A stretch of 64,000 nt of DNA from Spiroplasma mirum ATCC 29335 (GCF_000565195.1 NZ_CP006720.1:930001-994000); one strand, 5' to 3'; numbered from the stretch's first letter, positions 51,213-62,414 are shown. A program made the numbers and translations. The notes: generated from the sequence alone by a model not told the origin.

Positions 51213-52235
51213 TTATTTTTTTTGTAATCGGGTTGACTCGATATTATGGCGTCCATATTTTGCCTGGGGTTGACCGTTTATTAAGACCGCATCACCAGTA
51301 AAACCAATTGTTAACTTTGCTAAACTTTGGCCAACCCCATAAAAATCAACGGGAATATTTTCTTTTTCAAAATCTTCAATAATTTTTGCCGTAAAACCAG
51401 AAGAAACAATAATCTTGACATTTGTAAAATAATGGCGATCTAGTTCTTGACGCAAGGCTTTGATCAAATGTTTATTAACCCCATGAATATCTTCACCTTT
51501 AAACTCCGCTTCTTTTCCAATAAAATACTTATCAACTAAGGCTTTTGAAGTGTCAATGCGAACGGCAAATAAATCAGGAAATTCCTTAGCAATTTTTAAA
51601 GTATCATTAATAACATCATTATTATAATCAACCAAAGCAACTAATTTTTCCGTTGGAAAATGTTTTTTGTAGGCATGTAAAGCAGCAATTAAATCACCAT
51701 TAAATGCTTGGATTAATGCATGGGGAACAGTTCCAATTGGTTCCGCATTAGGATTAACTTTTGCTAACTGCGCTTGTGTTACAAAATTGCTAATCCCACC
51801 CACATTAGCAGCATAACCATCATTTTCCTGCGTATAATAATAATCATTACGATCATTCATATAAATAATTGGCTTATTATTAGCAACTTGGATTAAACGA
51901 TAACAATTAGTTGCAATACTTGTTTGACGAGCAAGAATTCCATCAATAATACCTTCTAAATAACCAAATTGATAATAATGACCGGTAATTTTTAGAACTG
52001 GCTCAAAAGCATTAATAAGATCACCATCTGTTAAAGCATAAATTTCCAAACTTGCTGGATCAATCGCTTCTGCTTTAATTAATTTGACACATTCATTAAC
52101 CCCTGCTAATTTAACATTATTTTCTCTTTGAAAAAATTGGATGGTAATTATATCGTCTGGCCGTTCATTTTTTAAAATGGCGGCTGTTTTTAAAAAATAA
52201 ATAGCACTATAGTAACCTTCTTTTATTTTACTCAT
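51213..52235 (-). CDS. pncB: Nicotinate phosphoribosyltransferase
   Basis: A 340-aa enzyme making nicotinate mononucleotide from nicotinate and PRPP, the first step of NAD salvage. Lines GGISNFVTQAQLAK, IGTVPHALIQAFNGD with the His of the active site (about residue 180), LVALVDYNNDVIND, VRIDTSK, and VKIIVSSGFTAKII with FYGVGQSLAK. I start at ATG 52233-52235 (MSKIKEGYYSAIYFLKT), with AAAGGAC upstream. It lies just downstream of the ytpR-like gene. Confidence 0.9.
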   Translation of the reverse strand: MSKIKEGYYSAIYFLKTAAILKNERPDDIITIQFFQRENNVKLAGVNECVKLIKAEAIDPASLEIYALTDGDLINAFEPVLKITGHYYQFGYLEGIIDGILARQTSIATNCYRLIQVANNKPIIYMNDRNDYYYTQENDGYAANVGGISNFVTQAQLAKVNPNAEPIGTVPHALIQAFNGDLIAALHAYKKHFPTEKLVALVDYNNDVINDTLKIAKEFPDLFAVRIDTSKALVDKYFIGKEAEFKGEDIHGVNKHLIKALRQELDRHYFTNVKIIVSSGFTAKIIEDFEKENIPVDFYGVGQSLAKLTIGFTGDAVLINGQPQAKYGRHNIESTRLQKK

Positions 52236-52251
52236 CTTTATAGTAGTCCTT

Positions 52252-52854
52252 TCAAAAGCTATCTCCAATTTTATATTTATTATCCGTTAACACCATAATA
52301 ACTTTCCCCGCTTGGGTAATTGGTAAACCAAGTTCTTGTTCGGAACAAATCATTCCATCGGATTTTTTACCCCGTAATTCTGAAGGAATAATTTGTAATA
52401 AGTTTGGCATTCGTGCACCAATATTAGCAACAACAACTCTTTGCTGATGATTAATATTAGTAGCTCCACAAATTATTTGTCGTTGTTCATCACCAAGATT
52501 AACTTCGCAAATATTTAACTTATCTGAATTTGGGTGTTTTTTAACAGTTAATACTTCTCCCACTATAAATTGGGTTGTTAAATTAATATTTGCCAAATTA
52601 TAGCCATACTGTTGAAATAAAGTAATTATTTCCGCAATTAAATCTTTATTGTCACTATTAATGCCACTAGTTAACTTATTTTTAAGCATTGTTTTGGCAT
52701 TTAAAATATTAAAACCAACTAGTTGTTGTTTATCATTACGGAAGAAAACTAAGTTATCTTGGATTATCCGTTCGGGATTATTAACAACTTGTAAGTAACC
52801 AAATAATGTATCAAAATTTTCATTATAAAATAAACCAACTGTATTATTTTTCAT
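52252..52854 (-). CDS. ytpR: tRNA-binding-domain protein (YtpR type)
   Basis: A 200-aa protein whose C-terminal half is the EMAP II/PheT-type domain: IVGEVLTVKKHPNSDKLNICEVN (about residues 105-127, in parts IVGEVLTVKKHPNSD and KLNICEVN), then IICGATNINHQQRVVVA and ELRGKKSDGMICSEQELGL. It is separate from PheT, as YtpR is in Bacillus. ATG 52852-52854 overlaps the upstream aminopeptidase by 11 bp. Exact role unknown. Confidence 0.88.
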   Translation of the reverse strand: MKNNTVGLFYNENFDTLFGYLQVVNNPERIIQDNLVFFRNDKQQLVGFNILNAKTMLKNKLTSGINSDNKDLIAEIITLFQQYGYNLANINLTTQFIVGEVLTVKKHPNSDKLNICEVNLGDEQRQIICGATNINHQQRVVVANIGARMPNLLQIIPSELRGKKSDGMICSEQELGLPITQAGKVIMVLTDNKYKIGDSF

Positions 52855-53950
52855 CTTTTTTCTCCTTACTAGTAAAATTAAACTGACAGATTTTTTCATG
52901 ATTTAAATCCTTAATGATAGTAGTCACTAATTTAATTGTTTCATTAAAATCATCTAAATCAATCACCCCACCAGTAGTGTGCAGGTTGCGAGCAATCAAA
53001 CAAGCCTGAATGGTAGGTACTCCATAATCATGTAAATGCACAGCTCCAGCGTCTGTTCCACCTGACGAAATATAAAACTGATTTTTAATATTATATTTTT
53101 TCATTAAAGCAATTTGGTATTGAATCAAATCATATCTTGTAATATATTCGCGGTCCATTCCTCTTAAAATTACACCATTCCCAAGTTGACCAAATTCACT
53201 ATTTGAATAATAATCTTGGCCGGGAGACACATCAGTAACAATTGCAAAATCAGGTTTAATTAAATTAGTTGCTGTAACAGCACCTCGGGTTCCAACTTCT
53301 TCTTGAACACTAAAACCAATATATAAATCAAAGTCTAATGCTAAATCTTTAATGTTTTCTAAAACTTCTAATCCTAAAATAACTCCCATCCGGTTATCAA
53401 TGGCTTTTGATAATAATCGCTTTCCATTTAATAAGACTGTCTCTCCTTCGCAAATTAAAAAATTACCCAAACGGATTCCATTAGCATAAGCATCTGCTTC
53501 AGAAGTAAATCCAAAATCAACTAGCATCGTATCAATTTGAGCTGGTTTATTACGAGCTTCTGGTGATAATAAGTGCGGTGAAATCGCTGAAATTGTTCCT
53601 TTAATAAAAGTCCCATCATCTTTTAAGAGTTTCACGCGATTTGCTAATAAAGTTTGTTCTCAAATTCCACCCAGGGGATTTATTTTAACTAAACCCTTAG
53701 GATTAATTTGGCGGACCATAAAACCAACTTCATCACCATGGGCCATCAGCATTACTTTTTGAGGGTTAACAATATTTTTTTTATTTCTAATAACAGCAAA
53801 GCAACTACCTAAATTATCTTGAATAATTTCATTAGTATATTGCTGATAATATTTCTTCATTAGTTCAATAACCCGAAATTCACAGCCACTTGGTCCAAAC
53901 TCTTGCAAAATTGCTTCATACATTTTAAATTTTTCTGGATTAATTTTCAT
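52844..53950 (-). CDS. M42-family aminopeptidase (glutamyl aminopeptidase/endoglucanase M type)
   Basis: A 368-aa di-metal peptidase. Metal ligands and catalytic residues in order: His and Asp of VMLMAHGDEVGF (about residue 71), Asp of SKAIDNRMGV (about 180), Glu-Glu of SVQEEVGTRGA (about 210), Asp of VTDVSPG (about 233) and His of ARNLHTTGG near the C-terminus. Trims peptides in the cytoplasm. One TGA Trp (GGIWEQ). First gene of the peptidase-ytpR-pncB run. Confidence 0.92.
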
Positions 53951-54057
53951 AATAACACCTTCTTGTTCTTGAAAATATTATATCAAAGTTTATAATTAAT
54001 TTATTGTTAACAAATTAACAATTTTATTAAATTTGTAGAATTAAACGAGGGATAAAT

Positions 54058-54900
54058 ATGAAAAAAGTAGCAATAATAGTTGACTCCTCATCAGGAATCA
54101 AAAGAAAAGACTTAGAAAAATATGATGACATGTATTGAATGCCATTACTATTAACCTTCCCCGATGGTAGTGAAGTTGATGACGATGATGAAATTATTTC
54201 ATTCGACGAATTTTATGATATTTTGGATCAGCAAGTTATTAAGACAAGCCAAATCCCAATGGGAAAAATAATTAACAAGTGAGATGAACTGTTAAAAACT
54301 TACGAAAAAATTGTTTTTGTTGGTTTATCAAAAGGTTTATCTGGTCAACATGAAAATATTTATATGCTTTCACAGCAAGATAAATATAAAGATCGTGTTT
54401 TTGTTATCGATACTGATGGTGTTAGCGAAGTATTAAAACATATGATTGACCATATTTATCAGTGTTTAAACGAAGGAGTGGTTCCTGAAGAAATACAAGC
54501 AAAAGTTGATGAATTAAAAAAACAATTTTCTGCTTTTATTATTTCAAAAAGTTTAGAAACTTTAAAACGTGGCGGAAGGATTACCCCTGCCGCGGCCGCT
54601 CTTGCTTCGCTTTTAAAGATCACACCGATTTTAAGATATGATGGAAAAATTGATAAATTTGAAAAAACAAGAACTTTTAAAAAAGCAATTGAATTAACAT
54701 TACATCAAATTAAGAAAGAACGTACAAATTGAAAAGAAATTATTTTAATTCATTCAAAAACAGATGAAGAAGCATTAAATGATGTTAAAAAAATCATTAC
54801 TGACTATGGTTGTGAAATTAAAAAAACAGTAATTTTAGCCAATGTCATAGCAGCCCATACCGGACCTAATACTGTTGTCCTAGTATGTTGAGAAAAATAA
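54058..54900 (+). CDS. DegV family protein (fatty-acid-binding fold), first copy
   Basis: A 280-aa protein: N-terminal AIIVDSSSGIKRKDL (about residues 5-19), KTSQIPMGKI (about 63-72), SLETLKRGGRITPAAAALASLL (about 162-183), all DegV landmarks. DegV proteins of the FakB group bind fatty acids for FakA kinase; whether this one does is inference. GAGGGATAAAT precedes the ATG. The second degV starts 12 bp downstream. Confidence 0.9.
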
Positions 54901-54912
54901 GAGGTGAAAAAA

Positions 54913-55773
54913 ATGAGCAAAAAAATTGCAATCTTAACTGATTCATCAGCAGGATTTACAGAGGAAGAAATTAAAAAATATCAAATTCATGTTTTACCAC
55001 TACACATTATTTTAAATGGTGAAACAGATATTTTAGATAATGAACAAGAAGTTGCAGCTAATAATTTCTATGAAGTTGTTAGAACTGGCATTACCAAAAC
55101 TAGTCAAGCATCAACCGGGGAAGTTATTAATATGTATCAAGAATTACTAAAAACGCATGATGAAATAATTCATTATCCAATTGCTGAAAAATTATCTAGT
55201 CAATATTCAACAGCTTATATGATTGCTCAAGATGACGAATTTAAGAAAAAAGTTACTGTTGTTCGTAACCATACAGCAGCTTATTCTTTAAAACAACTAA
55301 TAATTTTAGCAAAAGATTTGGCTGATAAAGGAATGGATAGCAAAGATATCATTGCCGAAACAACAAAATTTGAAAACTCAACCTTAATGACAATGATTCC
55401 TGGTAGTCTTGATCGTTTATCAAGCGGGGGAAGAGTTAAAAAAGTTTTACTTTCCTTAATTAATTTATTAAAAATTAAAATCTTATTACAATGAGGAGAA
55501 AACCCCAAAAAAGTTGCCTCATCCCGAACAATAAACTCATTAGTAGAGAGCTTTATTGATCTATTAAAAAACTTTACTAAAAAAGTTAAGTTAAAATATG
55601 AATTATTTGTTTTAAAAACTTCAGAATGTTCAGCAAAAGTTTGAGATGCAATTGTTGGTGTTCTAAATAAACATAAAATTAATTATCATGTTGAAAAATT
55701 ACCAAATGTATTTGTTGCTCATGCGGGATTAGATACAGTTGCTTTTGTAACAATTCCGAAACTTGATAAATAA
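54913..55773 (+). CDS. DegV family protein, second copy
   Basis: 286 aa, tandem to the first: KIAILTDSSAGFTEEEI (about residues 4-20), KTSQASTGEVINMYQ (about 66-80) and SLDRLSSGGRVKKVLLSL (about 166-183). Start ATG 54913-54915 with GAGGTG seven nt upstream; an earlier GTG overlaps that site. The two copies differ strongly, so the duplication is old, as in other mollicutes where paired FakB-like proteins bind different fatty acids. Confidence 0.9.
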
Positions 55774-55776
55774 AAT

Positions 55777-55805
55777 AAAAATCCATTCTTAATAAAATGG
55801 ATTTT
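55777..55805. terminator. Bidirectional terminator
   Basis: 10-bp arms AAAATCCATT / AATGGATTTT with an 8-nt loop. It ends the degV pair on the plus strand and the tRNA cluster on the minus strand. Confidence 0.8.
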
Positions 55806-55832
55806 CTTTTTTTGATGTAAAACTTAAAAATA

Positions 55833-55925
55833 TGGCGGAAGTAAAGAGATTCGAACTCTTGCGTGACTTTCATCACCTAACGGTTTTCGAGACCGGCCCC
55901 TTCAACCAGACTTGGGTATACTTCC
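55833..55925 (-). tRNA. tRNA-Ser (anticodon CGA)
   Basis: 93 nt including an encoded CCA. Acceptor GGAAGTA / TACTTCC, anticodon loop CTCGAAA giving CGA, long variable arm typical of tRNA-Ser, and T-loop TTCGAAT. Reads UCG. Confidence 0.92.
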
Positions 55926-55943
55926 TTATTTTTTATTTTGTTA

Positions 55944-56018
55944 TGGCAGGGGTGACAGGACTTGAACCCACAGCATACGGTTTTGGAGACCGTTGTTCTA
56001 CCATTGAACTACACCCCT
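55944..56018 (-). tRNA. tRNA-Trp (anticodon CCA)
   Basis: 75 nt with encoded CCA. Acceptor AGGGGTG / CACCCCT, anticodon loop CTCCAAA giving CCA, reading UGG. Nearly identical to the neighbour outside the anticodon arm. Confidence 0.95.
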
Positions 56019-56102
56019 AGTTTCTTTAAAATAATAACATAAAAAAAATAAAATCTTGGGTAAAAATAAAAAAGTATTTTTTAAAATACTACTTTTAAAA
56101 TA

Positions 56103-56177
56103 TGGCAGGGGTGACAGGACTTGAACCCACAACACTCGGATTTGAAGTCCGATGTTCTACCATTGAACTACACCCCT
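56103..56177 (-). tRNA. tRNA-Trp (anticodon UCA), reads UGA
   Basis: 75 nt with encoded CCA. Anticodon loop CTTCAAA gives UCA, which decodes UGA (and UGG) as Trp. It shares acceptor, D and T arms with tRNA-Trp(CCA) 85 bp away; only the anticodon arm and a few nearby bases differ, which marks a tandem duplication. This gene is the basis of the altered code used throughout the window. Confidence 0.97.
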
Positions 56178-56283
56178 AATTTTATTGTGCTAAATTAACA
56201 CTTATTTATTTTAACAAATAAATTCTTAAAATTAAATAATTAAATCTTAAATTTATATTTTTTAAAGCACAAAAAATCTGAAA

Positions 56284-56760
56284 CTAATCTAAATCATCAT
56301 CAAAATGAGTATGTTCCGTACGGTTTAACCGTTGACATTCTTCACACAAACCATGTCCTTCAATTTTAAAATGAATTGGTTTTCAGTAAATTTTTTCTAA
56401 AGCTTTCCCTAAACTAACAATATCAATTGATTTTAAAACTGCTTCATCTTTAATATGAAGAACTTTCTTACATGAGTCACAAATGGCATGAAACGAAGGA
56501 TTCTCAGCGAGGTCATATCAAATTTGTTTACCATCAAAAGTATTGCTAAAAAGTATATGTTCTTTTAAGAGCATATCAATAGTATTGTATACTGACATTA
56601 AATTGACATTTTGGTATTCTTTTTCTAAATATTCAACAATTACGGACAAAGTTAAGTGTTTTTTATCAGTTAAAATTTTAATAATTGATAAGCGAATATC
56701 CGTTAACCGATAGTTTTTATCTTTTAAAATTTGAACAATCTTATCGTACGATAAAGCCAT
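56284..56760 (-). CDS. fur: Fur-family metal-dependent regulator (Fur/PerR)
   Basis: 158 aa. Winged-helix part YRLTDIRLSIIKILTDKKHLTL, in two parts YRLTDIRLSIIKI and LTDKKHLTL (about residues 17-38), with SVYNTIDMLLK (about 56-66). Metal-binding C-terminal half HAICDSCKKVLHI and GHGLCEECQRL give two CxxC pairs for structural zinc. Ends in an acidic tail HTHFDDDLD. Which of Fur, PerR or Zur applies cannot be told. It follows acpP by 9 bp. Confidence 0.85.
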
Positions 56761-56769
56761 AAAAATTCC

Positions 56770-56994
56770 TTATTTCTTTAAATTATCAATAATTTTAACT
56801 AAGTCATTTAATGTTTTAATTTCTGTTAACTTATCATCTGGAATGCGAATTGATAATTTTTCTTCAGCTAAAATAACCAAATCCATTAAATCTAATGAAT
56901 CAAGACCAAGATCTTTAAAATTAGTATTCAAATCAACTGTTTTACTAATCCCCCTTTGTTTTAAAACTTTCTTTAGTTCTTCCATAATATTCAT
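56770..56994 (-). CDS. acpP: Acyl carrier protein
   Basis: A 74-aa helical acidic protein. The phosphopantetheine Ser is in LGLDSLDLMDLVILAEE (Ser about residue 33). Carries acyl chains for phospholipid synthesis. ATG 56992-56994 has GAGGTGATA upstream. Downstream, fur appears co-transcribed. Confidence 0.95.
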   Translation of the reverse strand: MNIMEELKKVLKQRGISKTVDLNTNFKDLGLDSLDLMDLVILAEEKLSIRIPDDKLTEIKTLNDLVKIIDNLKK

Positions 56995-57098
56995 AATGCA
57001 ATATCACCTCTATTTATTACTATATTTATAATTATAACAAATAAAATTAAAAATAAATCTTTTCCACTTTTTTAAATGAAATCTTAAATTTTAATACG

Positions 57099-57586
57099 CT
57101 AAGAATTAATTATTATGTTAGCTAACGTATAATGAATAATTGTATTTACTTTTGATAACCCATAATATTCATTACTGCAATCAAAAACGAGATAACTATC
57201 TTCATTATTAATAGTTGGAAAGACATTAATTCACTGCGCTAAAAATATTTTTTTAACGCGCAAGTTTAAAAAAATAGTCATTATGTTGGAAAGTAAAAGC
57301 ATTATTAAATTGGTAACTAGCTAAAGCCAGTTCATAAGAATAATCATTTGTTGGGTGGGGGTTGGTGTTGCTTAATAATAAGATTTTGGTAAATTAAAAC
57401 TCCGAGACAAGTTAGAAAAGCTAAAATAACAATAATAAAAAAACTGACAATAATTTGGCGCTTAAATTTTCATTGTTTAAACTTGGTAACACTTTTCTTG
57501 TCATAAGTAACTTCCATTTGCTTATTATCTTTTGCCTTTAAAAAGGATTTAATTTTGGAAATAAAATTCTTAAACAAAGTTAGCAT
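57099..57586 (-). pseudogene. Frameshifted membrane-anchored hypothetical gene
   Basis: Starts MLTLFKNFISKIKSFLKAKD, with a single helix QIIVSFFIIVILAFLTCLGV (about residues 47-66). It then needs a shift near 57370 (C-run) to continue NDYSYELALASYQFNNAF, and another near 57250 to read WINVFPTINNEDSYLVFD to TAG 57099. Not recognised. It overlaps the stop of the small membrane ORF upstream by 4 bp. Confidence 0.5.
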
Positions 57587-57741
57587 TGCTCGTCATCAAA
57601 AGGCTGATTATAATAATAAGAAAGTTGATTATTATTAATTAAAAATATAGTTGCCTGGGGATTAATAAAATTATTAAAAAAGATTTTTTCTGATATAGCA
57701 TATACTAATAGTAACCAAGTTATGAAAATTATGATTATCAA
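57583..57741 (-). CDS. Possible small membrane protein, 52 aa
   Basis: An open frame from TTG 57739-57741: LIIIIFITWLLLVYAISEK, then FINPQATIFLINNNQLSYY, ending DDEQC. One hydrophobic N-terminal helix. Overlaps the next gene by ATGCTAA-type coupling. Start uncertain, no clear ribosome-binding site; the neighbours are broken, so it may be a fragment. Confidence 0.35.
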
Positions 57742-57751
57742 AAACTATTTT

Positions 57752-58547
57752 TTAATTAATAATAATTCCTGATGTTGGAATAACCGTTTGCAAAACTAAT
57801 TCCTCGTGGGCCAGAAAGGGATCTATTAATAATCTATTATTAGTCAACATATTATCTGTGATTTCAACTCGCTGTTTTTGGAAATTATACATAGTAGTAT
57901 TATTACTAAAATAGTGGTAAAAATGCCGATCATGATATTTTAAATAACCGTTTATTTTATCAAAATTATATTTGGTAGTACTGCTTAAAATATAAGTTGT
58001 AACTGGTAAAGTTAAATTTGGGTTTGGCAATTTGGTGCGAAGTTTATTAATCTTTGTAATAATATCATTAGGATATTTTTTGTAATCTTCTAAATTATAG
58101 TTAAAATTATTATCAAAGTAAAACAGACTGGGAAGACTAGGATTATTAATTTTATTTATTATAATAAGTAAAAACTAGTTCATTTTTTAGTAAACTTTTT
58201 TGATAATCAAATTGCTGATTATTTTCGTTAAAATTCTTATATTCAAAAAGAGCATTAATTACAAGATTAGGAGCATCAACCGGCTGAGGGGCGAGATTTC
58301 AATAAATTTCTTGGTATGAATTTTTGGCAACTAACGCATTATTATCATTATAATCTAAGCTAACGACAACTGCGATTTGGTTTAAATTATCATTATTTAA
58401 GCAAGTTGTTGGAATACCCTCTTTTGCTCAATTACCATAACTTAAATAGTGATTTTTAGTAGCTAATAAAGTTTCAGAACTAGTTGCTAAAAATTCACGG
58501 GAATTTTCAACATATAATGAATCTGTAAATAAATTAGTGCCCAACAT
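57752..58547 (-). pseudogene. Frameshifted hypothetical gene, about 264 codons
   Basis: Starts MLGTNLFTDSLYVENSREF at ATG 58545-58547 with AGGGAGG upstream. It runs to NELVFTYYNK, where TAA stops it near 58155; a one-base shift restores NPSLPSLFYFDNNFNYN and LPVTTYILSSTTKYNFD to GIIIN and TAA 57752. Soluble, Asn/Tyr rich, no signal peptide. Not recognised. It heads a run of three small genes, two of them broken. Confidence 0.6.
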
Positions 58548-58602
58548 AAAAAACCTCCCTCAATTAAGATTTACCTAATTAAAATAAGGTTTCCTTTATT
58601 TT

Positions 58603-60027
58603 TTAATAAGCTCTGGCAAAATATACTAAATATTGGGCGGGATTATCACAGCGGAAACACTGTTCTGATACGTCTTGGGAAATATCAAACGGAATACAAC
58701 GAGAAACGGTTTGAGTTTCTTCTTTAATAATATTTTCACAAGCAAGCGCCCCACAAAATGGTACTAAAAATAACGCATTTTTCTGTTTTAAAATTTCTTT
58801 ATATTCTTCATAACTATTAACTTTAATAGTTCGCTGTTGACGATTTGCAAGTGCCCGGTTGAAAAGATTAGCACTAATTTCTGTAAATAATTTATTAACT
58901 GTTGCTAAAACTTCTGAAATTTTAACTTGGACTTTTTCAAAAGTATCACGGCGAGTGATTATTACACTTTCTTGTTCTAAGTCCCGCGGACCAATTTCAA
59001 TACGCACGGGAATTCCTTTAATTTCCGCATTTGCTAATTTATAACCAAATGACTTTTCCGATTCATCAATGACCACTCGGAAATTTCCTAATTGTTTTTT
59101 AATTTGTTCAGCAACTGTTAATAAGGTGTCATCATTTTTAACAGGAACAATCATTACTTGCGTTGGAGCAATCATTGGGGGTAATACTAACCCGTGATCA
59201 TCACCATGGGTCATAATAATTGCCCCAATTGTGCGGGTTGATACACCTCACGAAGTTGAGTAAGCATATTCTAATTGGTTATCTTGGTTTGTAAATTTAA
59301 TATCAAATGGTTTTGCAAAGTTTTGCCCAAAATAATGGCTTGTTCCACATTGTAGAGCTTGCCCATCATACATTAAAGACTCAATGGTATATGTTTCTAA
59401 CGCACCAGCAAATTTTTCGCGTTCTGTTTTTTGGCCACGAATAACTGGTAGCAATAAGGCTTCTTCGGCAAATTTACTATACACATCCAAAATTTTTAGC
59501 GTAAAATCTTTAGCTTCTTGGGCGTTCGCATGAATAGTGTGTCCTTCTTGTCACAAAAATTCACTGGTGCGTAAAAACGGGCGCGTTGTTTTTTCTCATC
59601 GTAAAACATTTACCCATTGGTTATATAACAATGGTAAGTCACGATAACCTTGGATTTCTTTCGCAAAAAAAGTTCCGAATAATACTTCCGAAGTGGGGCG
59701 AATATATAATTCTTCTTCTAATTTTTTGTCCCCCACTTTAGTAACCGTTGCAATTTCGGGGGAAAATCCTTCAATATGTTCTTTTTCTTTATCAAATAAT
59801 GATTTAGGAATTAATAAGGGAAAATAAACATTAGTTACTTTTAATTCCTTAAATTTTTGGTCTAAATATTTTTGAATATTTTCTCAAATGGCATAACCAT
59901 ACGGTTTAAAAATCATCGTTCCCTTCGCTGGTCCATAACTAATTAAATCAGCATTAACAACAATATCAGTATATCATTGGGCAAAATTCTCATCGCGAGG
60001 AGTAATCTTCTCTAATTTTCTACTCAT
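58603..60027 (-). CDS. proS: Prolyl-tRNA synthetase (short, archaeal/eukaryotic-like type)
   Basis: A 474-aa class II synthetase lacking the editing insertion found in the long bacterial type. Motif 2 line [19 protein letters not shown] (about residues 106-124), [17 protein letters not shown] (about 154-170), TSHYFGQNF, and motif 3 region [22 protein letters not shown]. The C-terminal zinc-type segment has CENIIKEE and CFRCDNPAQ. Five or more TGA Trp. It follows the 229-aa gene by 3 bp. Confidence 0.95.
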
Positions 60028-60030
60028 AAC

Positions 60031-60720
60031 TTACTTCTTTCTATTTTTATTAGCAACTTGTTCAATATTTCCTTTTTCACCTTGGAAAACTTTAATTTTT
60101 AAATTAGTGCTTTTGACATAATTCTGAATCCGGTTTAAATATTCATTATTTTTCATTAAAATTCATTTAATACATTCTGGCTTCACATCTTCAAATAAGT
60201 GAACACGCCGCGTTGTTTCTTCATAATACCAATCAGTTTTTGTATTTTCAAATAATTTTTTAATATTAATTGCAATCACGGCAATTTGATTAGGGTCAAT
60301 TTTTTGATCAGCAATTCAACTTCAAAAATAATGGCGGGTTGAATTATCTAGTTCAAATTCAATATGATCAGGTTTTTCCAGGTATGTTCATACAATATAT
60401 TCGCTATCTTTAGCTAGGTGAATATTTTTAATGGGTTGGATTCCAAACTCTAACTGACGTAGAACATTACTTACATCCGTATAAAATAATAACGTACGAA
60501 TTTTTTGGGCATTTAAATTCTTAATAATTTTATGGCTTTTTCTTCTTTTAAAACTAAACCCAGTTTTAATATCTTTACTGTCTTCTTCATCGTCAAAAAA
60601 ATCACTCGGTTCTAGTTCCTGTGGTTTTGCCTTTTTTTCATCTTGTAATAAATTATGTTTGCCTGGTTTTTGTTTTTTATCTTCTTCCGGAGTTTTATTT
60701 TTTAATTTATTAAATAACAT
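60031..60720 (-). CDS. Hypothetical protein, 229 aa, upstream of proS
   Basis: An acidic, Lys-rich N-terminal third (MLFNKLKNKTPEEDKKQKPG, PSDFFDDEEDSKDIKTG), then a globular part: IRTLLFYTDVSNVLRQLEFG (about residues 77-96), WTYLEKPDHIEFEL, RHYFWSWIADQKIDPNQIAV. The FYTDVSNVLRQLEFGI line weakly recalls DarT/DUF4433 and related ADP-ribosyltransferase folds, but I cannot confirm it. Forms a two-gene unit with proS. Several TGA Trp. Confidence 0.65.
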
Positions 60721-60781
60721 TGCTTCACCTCATCTTTTACCACTTAAATATACCATTATTATACTTGATTTTTAAAAGATA

Positions 60782-62320
60782 TTATAAAATTGGACTAACT
60801 AATTTTAAGCATTGGAGTCCCACCCGGTATTTTAATGGTTTGTACTTAATTGGTCATTCGCGTCATAAAATTGCATGGTTATAATCTCACTTTCAGCGGG
60901 TTAAAAATGTTTTCACAACTTCCTTATCATAAATAATGGCGGTTGTTTGGTGGTCTGAGAAAAAACTGCGGTAATCTAAATTACATGTGCCAACAATCGC
61001 AATTTCATCATCAAAAATAGCTATTTTATTATGGCAAAAGACATTATTCATTTCATAAATCTTAACACCAGCCGCTAGTAATTCTTTACAATAAGTTTTA
61101 GTAATATCTAACACAAAAATTTTATCAGTTAAGCCGGGAATCGTTAACCGCACATCAATACCTGCTTGAGCCGCTGTTTTAAGGGCTAAAATTAATTCTC
61201 CGGGAGCAATAAAATAAGGTGTTGATAACCAAATTCTTTTTTTTGCATTATTAATTAATGAAATATAAACATCACGATTTAACGATTCTGAAAAACTAGG
61301 ATAGTCATTAAAAATTTGCACTAAAGTATTATTAGTTTGACGATGATCTTTTTTGGTAAAGATATCATTTTCTAACTCACTAATGCGCTCACGTTGTTTG
61401 CTGGCAAAATACCAATCATCAGCAAAAATAACTTCCAAGGCACGGACCCCATCACCTTCAATTCGCAATTGGACATCATGAAAAAGACCAAATTTTGGAG
61501 ATTGGTTAACATATAAATCAGATAAATTAATTCCGCCGGTATAGCCAATTTTTCCATCAATAATAGCATCCTTGCGATGGTTACGATAATTAGCATTCCC
61601 ATTTAAGAACGGCGTAATAATCGGTAAAAATTTATACATTTTGACTCCAATTTTTTTTAGTTTGCGCAAACTCTTTTCACTAATTTTAAAATAACTTCCT
61701 ACATGATCATAAATTAAATAAACTTTCACGCCAGCTTTCAAACGTTCTTTAATAATTTCGGCAAATGCTTCAAATAACTCCCCATCCGCAATAATAAAAT
61801 AAGTTAAGAGAATGTATTTTTTGGCTTTTTGTAAATCAGAAAGAATCCGGTAAAAAGCAATTGTCCCGTTTGGCAAAATTTCAACAGTACTATTACCATA
61901 GACTGGTTTTTCCGCTTTATGATTAAGTAGTTCAAAAGTTCTTGTAAAATTAGGACTTAACGTATTAATCTTTGCTAAGTTTGCAAGATTATCTTCTTGA
62001 AATTGTTGGTATTCATTTTTATTAATTGCTTCATAATAAATTGTTCTTTTATTGGAAAAATGATATTTTCGTCCAAAAAAAATGTATGAACAAAGACCAA
62101 TAAAGGGAACAAAAATAACAAAAATTATTCATGACAACTTAACTTCATATCTTCTTTTTGAAAAAAATATTCAAAATGCCATTAAGAAGTCAATAATTAA
62201 GATAGAAACAAAAATTCAGATAAAAGCAATATTAAAAATGATTGCTACAACCACAACAGCCGCAACTGCTAGTCCGAATAAAAATATCATTGATAAAATT
62301 ATTTTTAATCAATTTTTCAT
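60782..62320 (-). CDS. cls: Cardiolipin synthase
   Basis: A 512-aa phospholipase-D-family enzyme. Two N-terminal helices (about residues 5-60), then two HKD motifs: HRKDAIIDGKIGYTGG (about 247-262) and CHNKIAIFDDEIAIVGTCN (about 430-448), each HxKxxxxD. Makes cardiolipin from phosphatidylglycerol. TGA is Trp in many places, including seven in the N-terminal membrane part and the tail RWKWDYNHAILW. Stop at 60782. Confidence 0.92.
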
Positions 62321-62365
62321 TAATTTTTCCCTTTCGTTGTTTTGACTATAATATTATTTTACCAA

Positions 62366-62394
62366 TAAAAAAAGTTATATTACTACATATAACT
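62366..62394 (-). terminator. Terminator of tRNA-Ser(GCU)
   Basis: 8-bp arms AGTTATAT / ATATAACT (62373-62380, 62387-62394) and T7 on the minus strand. Confidence 0.7.
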
Positions 62395-62414
62395 AAGTTT
62401 TTCTTTTAAATTAA

